A DNA stretch of 64,000 nucleotides from CBDCIS01 sp965217565 (GTDB lineage Bacteria; Chloroflexota; Dehalococcoidia; Lucifugimonadales; CATOSD01), in contig CBDCIS010000001.1 in the NCBI GenBank assembly GCA_965217565.1, forward strand, positions 310,001 to 374,000, read 5' to 3'. Below, one piece after another: positions 34,959-43,300 of the stretch. Numbering within the stretch: position 1 is the first letter of the stretch; every line of letters begins with the position of its first letter. The position numbers and the translations under genes are program-made. The notes beneath the pieces were generated by a model. That model did no database searches, was not told where the DNA came from, and saw nothing but the letters and a program-made list of their open reading frames with translations.

Positions 34959-35180
34959 CTACTTCGAAGCGAGGCGATAGAGGGCGGGGTGACGACTGAC
35001 CCGCAAGAAAAGCTCCGTGTAGCCGCCGGGGTTGCCGACCCGATGCTTGGGGAGGAACGCTCCTGCCCAATGAATGCCCAACAGGTCATTCACGTCTCGC
35101 GGGCTGAAAGGCTCCTCAAGAAGCCCGCGGGATAAGGCATCCCGGATGCGCCGGGTCGTTTCTCCTTCGCGCCTAATCAT
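34959..35180 (-). CDS. Small hypothetical protein coupled to the YhcG-like nuclease gene
   Basis: 73 residues: RREGETTRRIRDALSRGLLE then FSPRDVNDLLGIHWAGAFLP and KHRVGNPGGYTELFLRVSRH. The helical start and the GNPGGYTELF segment look like a small winged-helix or nuclease-associated module seen in several mobile-element proteins, but no named family is assigned. Its ATG overlaps the stop of the upstream nuclease gene, so they are co-translated. Confidence 0.6.
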   Translation of the reverse strand: MIRREGETTRRIRDALSRGLLEEPFSPRDVNDLLGIHWAGAFLPKHRVGNPGGYTELFLRVSRHPALYRLASK

Positions 35181-36411
35181 TGGGCTGCTCCTCATTGAGC
35201 TTGCTGGGCGTCATTGTATCCTGCGGGGGCATCGTTCCACGCAGCTCCATCGCCTGCCTCGTCCGGTCGAGTTCCGTCGCCAGGACCGTCTCGTCGGGCA
35301 GGGTGATCCGGTACTCTCCGGCCATGACGGTGTTCGGTAGACCATCGAGAGCGTACCGCGCCAATGCCTCGTCCTTCTCGGAGCAGAGGATCAGGCCGAC
35401 GGGCGGATTCTCGCCTTCGCGGACCCAGTGCTCCCGCGCATAGTTCAGGTAGAGGTGCATCTGCCCGGCGTCGGCGTGGGTGAACGCCCCGATCTTCAGG
35501 TCGATGACCACGAGACACCGCAGGACGCGGTGGTAGAACAGCAGGTCCACCCGGTACCACCTGTCGCCGATGCGCAGCCGTCTCTGCCTGCCCATGAAGC
35601 AGAAGTCTCCGCCCAGCTCCATGAGAAAGGTCTCCAGGTGGCGGATGAGCGCGTCTTCGAGGTCGCTCTCGGAGTATTCGTCCTTGAGGTCGAGGAACTC
35701 CAGAACGAAGGGGTCCTTGATCTCCTCCTGGGGCTGCACGAGGTCTTCGGGTTGCTTTCGCTGTCCGCTTGTCAGCATGGCGGCCTTGTTCTTCGATAGC
35801 GCGGTGCGCTCGTAGAACTGGGAGCCGATCTGCCGGTCAAGCTGGCGGACTGACCACCCTCCTCGGAGCGCCTCGGTCTCGTAGAACTCGCGGGCGCTGT
35901 CATCCCCGACCGACAGCAGCCGCACGTAGGCTGACCAGGGCAGCGGAAAGGCAGTCAGAAGGTCGTCGATGCCCACCTCGACGGAGGGGGTCTCGAATTT
36001 TCCAGACGCCGTCTGGAGAATCTCCCGTCCGGGGAGTCGAGCCGATTTGCCAGACAGTGTCTGGAGAATCCGGTCGGGCTGATATGAAAGGTAGAAGAGG
36101 CGCATGTTGTAGATGTTCTGGAGGGAGAAGCCTCGTCCGAATCGCCCGGTCAAGTCCTCCGCCAGTCTCTCCAAGAGAGCTGTCCCGTACTCGGCCCGCT
36201 CCTCCCCCGACTGCTCGAACTCGACGATGCGATGGCCGATCAGCCAGTAGGCGGCGGTCATGGCGGCGTTCACCGAGCGGGCAGCCGACTCCCTGGCCGC
36301 GTCGATGATCTTCGATACATCCCCGAAGACGGCCTGGTAGGGGGCGTCCTGGCTGAGGGCCGAACGCCTCGGCGATAGCTGTTGACGGTTGACGGGCTGC
36401 TCGGACCGCAT
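35173..36411 (-). CDS. YhcG-type PD-(D/E)XK nuclease (DUF1016 family)
   Basis: 412 residues. The N-terminal DUF1016 helical domain includes AAYWLIGHRIVEFEQSGEER and GRGFSLQNIYNMRLFYLSYQ. The C-terminal nuclease domain has WYRVDLLFYHRVLRCLVVID followed by LKIGAFTHADAGQMHLYLNY, giving D...D-x-K catalytic residues. The linker contains two copies of ILQT(L/A)SGK, encoded by a 48-base repeat with palindromes. Such proteins occur in restriction/phage-defence islands. It overlaps the small gene upstream and the small gene downstream, forming a three-gene unit ahead of the recombinase. Confidence 0.88.
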   Translation of the reverse strand: MRSEQPVNRQQLSPRRSALSQDAPYQAVFGDVSKIIDAARESAARSVNAAMTAAYWLIGHRIVEFEQSGEERAEYGTALLERLAEDLTGRFGRGFSLQNIYNMRLFYLSYQPDRILQTLSGKSARLPGREILQTASGKFETPSVEVGIDDLLTAFPLPWSAYVRLLSVGDDSAREFYETEALRGGWSVRQLDRQIGSQFYERTALSKNKAAMLTSGQRKQPEDLVQPQEEIKDPFVLEFLDLKDEYSESDLEDALIRHLETFLMELGGDFCFMGRQRRLRIGDRWYRVDLLFYHRVLRCLVVIDLKIGAFTHADAGQMHLYLNYAREHWVREGENPPVGLILCSEKDEALARYALDGLPNTVMAGEYRITLPDETVLATELDRTRQAMELRGTMPPQDTMTPSKLNEEQPND

Positions 36412-36638
36412 CAGGATTCCGCCTCCAGGTGGTCGCCCGTGCGCCGGTCGTCCGGGGGCGAGTCCTTCTCGGACTCCGCCTGCCCGTCACTGGTTGAGGA
36501 CCCGAGCAGGATCGTGAAGAGGCGGCGCAGGCGATCCTCCGCGTCGGGGGCGGGCCTGGAGATGACCCTGACAACCCCGAACTCGGAGAAGCCCTCTTCG
36601 GGCTTTGGTCGCCCGTTCTGTCTCCTCTTGTCGTTCAT
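36411..36638 (-). CDS. Small hydrophilic protein upstream of the YhcG-like gene
   Basis: 75 residues: NDKRRQNGRPKPEEGFSEFG then VVRVISRPAPDAEDRLRRLF, with a charged tail. It ends by overlapping the nuclease start (ATGA), so it is translationally coupled. It is of unknown function, and translation rests on coupling and composition. Confidence 0.5.
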   Translation of the reverse strand: MNDKRRQNGRPKPEEGFSEFGVVRVISRPAPDAEDRLRRLFTILLGSSTSDGQAESEKDSPPDDRRTGDHLEAES

Positions 36639-36881
36639 AGCTCTCTATGCCGCCGGTCCGGCGGCGGCTCGCGCGAATGCCCTGCGCACACGCCTTCGGC
36701 GCCACAGGAGGCTCCCGCCTCCTCGCCGATGGGATGGTGTGCCTCCCATCGAGACTGAGGAGCTGGGAGGCGAAATATCATGGTCGGTGAGGGGGGCACG
36801 GGCATGTGCCCTCCTAACGGGGACTCCACCCCGTGAGGGGCCGGATGTGATGTCATACCCGTGTACGGGGATTGGCGTCAG

Positions 36882-36895
36882 TTCCCAAAAGGGAA
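36882..36895. promoter_or_regulatory. Operator-like palindrome, copy 1
   Basis: TTCCCAAAAGGGAA, arms TTCCC/GGGAA around AAAA, flanked by AG and GT. An identical copy lies 118 bases downstream. It resembles a dimeric repressor site. Confidence 0.5.
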
Positions 36896-36999
36896 GTCGG
36901 GGGCTGACCTGAACCTGAAACGGGCGGGAAAGAGGGAAGTGTGGGGCGTTGTTGCGGGCGCTTTGAGGTAAGGGCCGGTTCACCCGATTTGGGTGGAAG

Positions 37000-37013
37000 T
37001 TCCCAAAAGGGAA
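37000..37013. promoter_or_regulatory. Operator-like palindrome, copy 2
   Basis: A second TTCCCAAAAGGGAA, 118 bases after the first, again between AG and GT. The shared flanks make it likely that both are bound by the same protein. Confidence 0.5.
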
Positions 37014-37322
37014 GTGGGTAATTCGGGGCGCTGGAGCGAATGCCTGTTCAAACGGCGCGGTGAAGGGGTGGGGGAGACGGTGCTCAGAGACCGGAGCGGC
37101 GGCGCAGAAGAGCCCAGCGCATCCGCACTCAGGAGCGCCCCCGCCGTGAATCCGAACCCTGTCCCGTCCGTTCTTATCTCTCATGCTGCATCCGTCTCGT
37201 GGGTCTGGTCTCAGGCGTCTGCGCACCCGTGGACTCGGATTCACTCGGCGCGTTTGTAGCGAGACCGCCGGCCGGGTCCTGAGCCGCACGGCTCAAGTGT
37301 GAACAGTCGGAACGCGGTGGGA

Positions 37323-37368
37323 AACTGCCTGGAAGGGGCGACATTTCTGTACCCCCTTCCAGGCAGTT
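37323..37368. repeat. Perfect 16-base inverted repeat
   Basis: AACTGCCTGGAAGGGG (37323-37338) and its exact complement (37353-37368) around a 14-base loop. The left arm is also present at 17270-17285 in the outer ICE control region, where the right arm is degenerate. It could form a hairpin in DNA or RNA; a replication or regulatory function is possible. Confidence 0.75.
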
Positions 37369-37742
37369 GGTAAGCCTCTCCCTCTGTGCTGTCATTGGGG
37401 GTGTCGAGGCAATCGACCGCCGGACCGCGGCGGCGATTTCGCAAGGCGCAAGCCGCCCAGGACGAGGCCAAGCAACCCAAAGCGAGCATTCATGGGGGAA
37501 GTTGCTGCGTCAGCAGTGGCCCAGTTTGGCCCATCGGTTCGGCGGCCAATTGCAGTAAGGGGGCTGTACAGGGAAAAGGGACTTTGGGTAGAAGCGGGCA
37601 TTCTGGGCCATTTAGCTATGCAGACAGACTCATGTTGGGGTACATCGACGAGTTTCTGTGAACACTTTGAGTTAAGGCCCCAGGTCGGTCAAAAAGAGGC
37701 CCTGATTGCAAAACAGGGCCACCCCCTACAGGAGGTAAAGGG

Positions 37743-38273
37743 ATGGCTAGAGTGACGACTGAGAGCAACGGCAGGTCGGAGTCCGGGGCGAAGTCCGAGG
37801 AGCGCGACTTCAAGTGGGCGGTTGAGTGGCTGGTGAAGCAGAGGGGGCAGCGCCAGACGGCTGAGGTCCTGGGAGTGAACCGCAAGACGGTGGCCCTGGC
37901 GCTGCGACGGGAGCGGTTGACGAGCAGGATGAATCACGCGGTCCAGACCCTCATTGCCAGCCTGGATGATCCGGGGATGCAGGAGGTCATGCCGCTTGAT
38001 CGGATGGATTCACAGATCAGCGATCTGATGGAATCCGTGGACGAGATCTATGGACTTTTCGACAGACTAATCTTGCGGGTGAAGGCGTTGGAGGAGGTGC
38101 AGGCACAGATGCAGGTGCAGGCTAAGGCGGAGGCGGGTGAGGAAGAGGACGCTCCCGGCCACGCGGACGACATGCCGGATGTCGAGGAGCGGAAGGAAGG
38201 ACTCGCGCAGGAGCCGGCGCCGGACCCGGAGCTGGGACGAGCTGGCCTGCGATTCGGCTCGTGGGGGCGCTAG
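37743..38273 (+). CDS. HTH/coiled-coil regulator of the nested element
   Basis: 176 residues behind a GGAGG site. The HTH is RGQRQTAEVLGVNRKTVALA followed by LRRERLTSRMNHAVQTLIAS, similar to the HTH of the proteins at 17.6 and 38.4 kb. The rest is a coiled coil (EIYGLFDRLILRVKALEEVQ) and an acidic tail. It lies directly behind the duplicated leader and probably regulates it. Confidence 0.65.
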   Translation: MARVTTESNGRSESGAKSEERDFKWAVEWLVKQRGQRQTAEVLGVNRKTVALALRRERLTSRMNHAVQTLIASLDDPGMQEVMPLDRMDSQISDLMESVDEIYGLFDRLILRVKALEEVQAQMQVQAKAEAGEEEDAPGHADDMPDVEERKEGLAQEPAPDPELGRAGLRFGSWGR

Positions 38274-38389
38274 GCGCAGTAGCCGAGCCCGCGATCGTGC
38301 CGGGAAGTCCCTTACTCAACCAATGGAAGGTAATGCGGCAGTCCTCGTCGAAGTCGAGGGCGACGATCACAGAAGGAGGAGCAGAACGT

Positions 38390-39028
38390 ATGAAACCGCA
38401 GATAGGCGTCATCGAGAAGGGCAGGAGCGTCCGGGACATGCACCACCTGCGCCTCATGGCGCTGTTGCAGGAGCTGGAGCGGGACAACGGGCGCAAGAAG
38501 ACCGCCGAGATTCTGGGGGTGGACCGCAGGACGCTGGACAGCAGCCTCAATGAGGGCGTGCTGTCGAGGCGCATCAGGAACCAGTTGCAGAAGGCGCTCC
38601 AGTCTGGAGTGGGCTCCGCAGCCGCCGAGCAACGGAACCGCAACGACAAGCTGGAGGACCGGATTGCCGACCTGGAGGAGGACACACGGGGCGAACTCAA
38701 AGAGATGAGTAAAGAGCTCCGGGCACTGCGCGATGCGTATTCCAGACAGCTTCAGCGTGTCGAGCAGCGGCTGTCGGTCCTCGAATCGGGCTTCGACAGC
38801 CTTGAAACGAGAGTCGTCGGATTCCGTATGGACGGCCCGGACAAGGTCAAAGAGTCGGAGTGGATCGATGCGACTCCCCAACTCTTGGCGTGGCGGCAGG
38901 CGTTGATCGCGCTGAAGGGGGCCGAGGAACGGCTATGCAAGGCGTTGGCTTGGGAAACTGTGCCGGAGCACCCAAAGGCCCTGGGAGTCAACACGGGAAC
39001 GTCCGGCCCGGACGGCGCGGGACTCTAG
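38390..39028 (+). CDS. HTH/coiled-coil regulator, paralogue of the gene at 17.6 kb
   Basis: 212 residues; the ATG at 38390 follows AAGGAGG. The first 90 residues nearly match the outer ICE regulator (IEKGRSVRDMHHLRLMALLQ, GRKKTAEILGVDRRTLDSSL). After a coiled coil it ends differently (SEWIDATPQLLAWRQALIAL). The closeness of the two N-termini at base level shows a recent common origin of the control modules in the outer and nested elements. Confidence 0.7.
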   Translation: MKPQIGVIEKGRSVRDMHHLRLMALLQELERDNGRKKTAEILGVDRRTLDSSLNEGVLSRRIRNQLQKALQSGVGSAAAEQRNRNDKLEDRIADLEEDTRGELKEMSKELRALRDAYSRQLQRVEQRLSVLESGFDSLETRVVGFRMDGPDKVKESEWIDATPQLLAWRQALIALKGAEERLCKALAWETVPEHPKALGVNTGTSGPDGAGL

Positions 39029-39162
39029 ACCCCTATGACTAGTTTCCAAGCGACCCAACTCGGCGCCTGTTCTCACTGACACGCTTGATCCCTTTATGGC
39101 TCGTCGTCAGCCTCATCTGTCCACGACCCTTATTTCTGCGGTATCGTCCTCGTCCGTGACGC

Positions 39163-39560
39163 TTAGCTGTCCGAAGTGCCCGGCGGGTCGGTAGCGGTCA
39201 CCACAACCGTGTATGTGTTCTTGACCTCGTAGTTCAAAGGAGCTCTCGTTCTTAGCTGGCCATTGTTCCTCAATATGTTCGAAGGACCGGGCGTCGGGGC
39301 CGCCCAGGGTGTAGATGAGAAGGTCGTCGTCTGCGTCATCGGCGCTGGCCGCCGGTCCTCTGTCTTCAGAAGGTGGTCGAGGCCGAGGGATCCGGCGGGG
39401 GCCGTCGGCGCTGTCGTGTGTCTCGTGCCGGGCCGCAGGTCCGTCTGCCGTGGCGGGTGCGCTGTCTCGTTATGGCCGTACGCCGTCGGGAAACCGTATC
39501 CACTATGATTTTCGAGGACTCCCACTTTTTGGGCACGACCTCTTCGCTGACCAGGCATGT
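39163..39560 (-). pseudogene. Remnant of a cadherin-like surface protein
   Basis: The minus-strand reading contains GQLRTRAPLNYEVKNTYTVV then VTATDPPGTSDS, a typical cadherin-like repeat end. Upstream pieces lie in other frames and a stop follows where the natural protein would go on. So it is a decayed fragment of a secreted adhesin-type protein; no functional product is expected. Confidence 0.6.
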
Positions 39561-39608
39561 GTATTCCGGGCGCACAAAATGCCCTTTATGACGCTAGAGG
39601 CAAGGGAC

Positions 39609-39651
39609 AAGGCCATCAAGAGCCCTGCGCCACATTGTTGACAGGGTTTTT
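39609..39651. repeat. 43-base repeat upstream of surface-protein genes, copy 1
   Basis: Begins AAGGCCATCAAGAGCC and ends GTTGACAGGGTTTTT. A near-identical copy lies at 44168-44210, upstream of the FN3/LRR gene. Here it is upstream of the cadherin-like remnant on the same (minus) side. It may be a shared promoter or leader. Confidence 0.5.
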
Positions 39652-39749
39652 GGACAGGCCGTTTTGGAGAAGCCTAGGGGTGAATATCAAATGCTTATTT
39701 GGGCCAGATAAGGGGTCCTTTGGCCCCGTCGCGGCCCTTCACCGCCTCC

Positions 39750-39997
39750 TTAATCGGCGAACAGATAGCCGAGTCCCACGCTGTCAGCCAAGGCCAGAAG
39801 CGCCTTCATGTGCCGATAGTTGGGCCGCACGCCGTTCTTCCTCCAACGCCTGATGGTGAGGGGGGAGGGACGCGCAGCCGACGGGCGATCTCCGCCCACG
39901 ACAGGCCGGACGCATGCTTGAACCACTCCAGGCGCTGCAGGAAGTCGTCTGAGGAGGCGTGGAATCTTCTCCTGTACTGTGTGCACTCTCTCCGCAT
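39750..39997 (-). pseudogene. Frameshifted copy of the small HTH gene at 62.6 kb
   Basis: Reads QYRRRFHASSDDFLQRLEWF and HASGLSWAEIARRLRVPP, then, after a change of frame, PLTIRRWRKNGVRPNYRHMK to the end GYLFAD. Two extra G in a G run (about 39858-39866) relative to the intact gene at 62,640-62,885 cause the shift. Intact paralogue: see there. Confidence 0.7.
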
Positions 39998-40202
39998 GGC
40001 GTCCCTCCTCCCACAGGACGCATCGCGACCCTCTCATGGGGGGAGTCCTGCGGTCCGGCATCGACGCGACGGACGGAAGGCGTCTGGTCACTCCGCCTGT
40101 CCGCTCCCCTGCATTGGGAGAGCGCCCGTCCGGGCGGAGTGACGAACCCCGCCCGGACTCCATCCAGATGTGTGGCCTCTGTTGCCCGAAGGCCGCGACG
40201 CT

Positions 40203-40375
40203 CTACCCGCCCGGCCCGTTGACGGTGATCTCGGTCCTGCCGTCTTCCGTGCAGACGGCGCCCTGGGCGTTGCAGTCGGTGGTGATGGGCAGGACGATGA
40301 CCATGTCGCCGTTGCCGCCGGGCTCCCCCGTGATCCGCCACTTCCGGTCCGGCTGCTGGCCTTGCCGCGCCGGGC
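40203..40375 (-). pseudogene. C-terminal fragment of an Ig-like secreted protein
   Basis: PDRKWRITGEPGGNGDMVIV then LPITTDCNAQGAVCTEDGRT and TEITVNGPG match the repeat unit of the secreted protein at 63.1-64.0 kb. The frame upstream runs into the end of the neighbouring LRR gene rather than into more Ig-like sequence, so only the tail is left. With the HTH remnant it forms a decayed copy of the module at the right end of the window. Confidence 0.65.
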
Positions 40376-40384
40376 GCGGGGTTG

Positions 40385-43300
40385 CTACTTCCATTTGCAA
40401 GTCAGACCGCTCCTGGTGGAACACACGTTGCTGGGCCGGACGATATCGTTAAGGCTAGCGGCGTTGTTGCCGCCCACATCCAGCATGGTGAGAGCGCCCG
40501 CATTGCTAATGTCGACTCTAAGAAACGCCAGGGCATGCGTCGTGGCGAACTTGTGGAGTTTGTTGTTGTCCAGGTAGAGCGACTTCAGCTTTGGGACCTG
40601 GCCGCGATTGAACTGCAGGGTCCTGAGCTTGTTGCCGGAGAGCCAGAGGTCTTCGAGCTGGGGGAAGTTCTGGCCCGACATCCACACGGCCGGCTCGCTT
40701 TGGCTGCCCCCGTTGCTCAGTTCGTTGTAGCCCAGATCGAGCCTCTTGAGTTTGCCACTGTCGGCGATGCTGAAAGAGGTGATGTCGTTGCCACTCAGGT
40801 ACAGGTACACGAGGTTACCGCCGGGGATGCTCACTGAAGTCAACTCGTTGCTCGCCGCATCCAACAGCTCGTATCTCCTGGAGCCTGGAACGGTGAGGCT
40901 GGTGAGATTGTTGTGAGCCATGTAGAGCGAGGTCGACGTCTTATCTATTTCGGGATGGTTTCTGCCGATGTCTGAGAGGTCGATCGACGTGAGATTGTTG
41001 TTCGAGACGTTAAAGTCCACCAGGCTACGCAGGTGTCCGCTGGTGATCACGGAGGCAAGCTGGTTGTTGTAGGCGCTCACCGTTCTGAGGTTCTGCGCGT
41101 GCGGGAGCGCGAGGCCCGTGATGCGATTGTGGCCGAGCCGCAACGCAATCAATCTCCCGTTGGCGGACAGGTCGACATAGCCGTCGATGTTGTTCCCTTG
41201 CAGGTACAGGTACTCCAGCTTCGTCAGGCCGCAGAATTGGATCGCCGACGAAATCCTGTTGTTCGCCAGTCTCAACTGCTTCAGCCCGGTCGCATACTGC
41301 AGGCCCTCCATGCTGGCGATGCCGCTGTACGCGGCTCGGATCTCCTCGACCGTGGCGAGCTCCGCATAGGTGATGGTGTCCCCGGAGCTCTTTCCGAGCG
41401 CCGCCTCGATCACGCGCCGCAACGCAGGGTCGGGAATGGAGACCGCAGCCGTGGTGTCGGTGATCTCTCTCGCCGGGCAGATCGCCTGGCCGAGGATCGC
41501 GAACTTCACTATCACGTCCCCACCATCGATCTGGTACCGACCCCAGTAGGCTCGCCTTCCGTTGACATAGTCGCCGATGGACCACCCGGGGTCCGCGGAC
41601 GGGTCCTCGCCGGTGAGTGTCGTCAGTTCCAATTTGAGGAACGAATTTATGGGCGCGTCGTCCAGCTCTAAGCCCAGCCAGTATGTCGTGCGCGGATCGA
41701 GGGTGATGGCGCTCTCCGCGTCGATGGTCAGCACGCCCAACGGCGGGCGGGTCAGCAGGCCAACCGTGTGGGCCAGGGTCCCCGGCGTGCCGCCGTCGTC
41801 GTCGTAGATCGCCGCCTTGAGCTTGTCTGAAGACGCCGAGAGCATGAATGACGTCAGGCTGACCGATACCTGCACCCCATCGATGACGTAGCCGTCAGGA
41901 TTCGGCCCGGTCGTGAACGGGCTGGCAAGAGCTTGGTCCGTATTGGAGTCGTCAATCCAGCCTACAGACGCAGTAAATGCCGTGGCCTGCCCGAGGTTGC
42001 TGACCAGTCTTGTGAGCGGCTGGCCGCGGATCGCGAACTTGAACGGATTAATCAAGCGCACCCAGGACGCCGTCGGTCTGTCCCGTTTATAAGTGTCGCC
42101 CATTGACCAGCCCGGCTCTGCGCCCGAGTCGACGTTAGGAGTGCTCGAACCTGCCAGCTGGACCACCTCAGTGGCGGTAACGTCGGTAATGCCATCCATC
42201 TCTAGTACCAGCCAGTAGGTCGTGCCCGGGTCCAGGGTGATCGGGTCGGAGGGGTCCAGGGTCAGTGGGCCGACCTGCGGGTCTGCGACTCCGCTGAAAG
42301 AGTGGACCGGGGTTCCCGGCGTGCCGCCGTCGTCGTCGTAGATCGCCGCCTTGACGATGGTGTTCGCATCCGTGCCGAGCGTATTGACTATCTCGACCTG
42401 CACGCCGTTGACGGCATATCCGCCCGAGGCGGGTCCGGTGGTGAAGGAGACGGCTCGGATAATGTCGGGTTGCAGAAGGCCGCTAAGGTGGCCAATGCTA
42501 AGGCGATCAGCTGAGGTCAGCCGGCCCAGGTTGCTGATCAGCGGTGTGTCGGAGCTCTGCTCGGCGGTCTCGGGCTCTATCACCTCCACGATCGCGGGAG
42601 GCGGCAGCGGCGGGTCCGCCTGTTCGGCGGCCACGGTTATCAGGGTGTCGGCGGTCCAGGGGCCGCTCCATCGGCGGTCTCCAAAGTAGCGCGCCTGCAT
42701 GCGCACCTTGTACTCCACGCCGGCCTCAAGACCGGTGACGGTGACCGTCGTCTCCGTCCCTTCCGGGTAGACATGGCCCTCGTCGACGGTCCAGGACTTG
42801 TACTCCTCGCCGGGCTTCGCCCAGTCGATGCGGTAGTCGGTGGGCGCGGGGTTGGGAATCTCCCATGACACGACGACCGTCCCGGACGTGTCGCTGCTCA
42901 GCGTCGGAGCGCTCATGACGCCATCCGCCCCCCGGGGCTCGTTCGTGCCAACCTCGCCTGCAACGGTAATAGTGGTGTCGGCGGTCCAGGGGCCGCTCCA
43001 TCGGCGGTCTCCGAAGTAGCGCGCCCGCATGCGCACCTTGTACTCCACGCCGGCCTCAAGACCGGTGACGGTGACCGTCGTCTCCGTCCCTTCCGGGTAG
43101 ACATGGCCCTCGTCGACGGTCCAGGACTTGTACTCCTCGCCGGGCTTCGCCCAGTCGATGCGGTAGTCGGTGGGCGCGGGGTTGGGAATCTCCCATGACA
43201 CGACGACCGTCCCGGACGTGTCGCTGCTCAGCGTCGGAGCGCTCATGACGCCATCCGCCGGCGGGGGATCGCTCGGGGCAACCTCGCCTGCAACGGCAAT

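Larger units (their letters stand above)
36639..37742. promoter_or_regulatory. Divergent control region of the nested element (copy B of the duplicated leader)
   Basis: About 1.1 kb without a convincing gene between the nuclease/recombinase operon (minus) and the regulator genes (plus). It holds two identical palindromes (36882 and 37000), TGTGAACA at 37298 and 37657, a perfect 16-base inverted repeat (37323-37368), GGGGCTGTACAGGGAAAA (37560-37577), a hairpin GGCCCTG...CAGGGCC (37698-37720) and CCCCCTACAGGA (37722-37733). The same blocks in order occur at 17.2-17.6 kb, so this is a copy of the outer ICE control region and probably responds to the adjacent regulators. Confidence 0.6.

Noticed and set aside
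38137..38553. Overlapping arginine-rich frames around the two regulators
   Set aside because: They are shifted readings of the regulator genes, with no independent signals.
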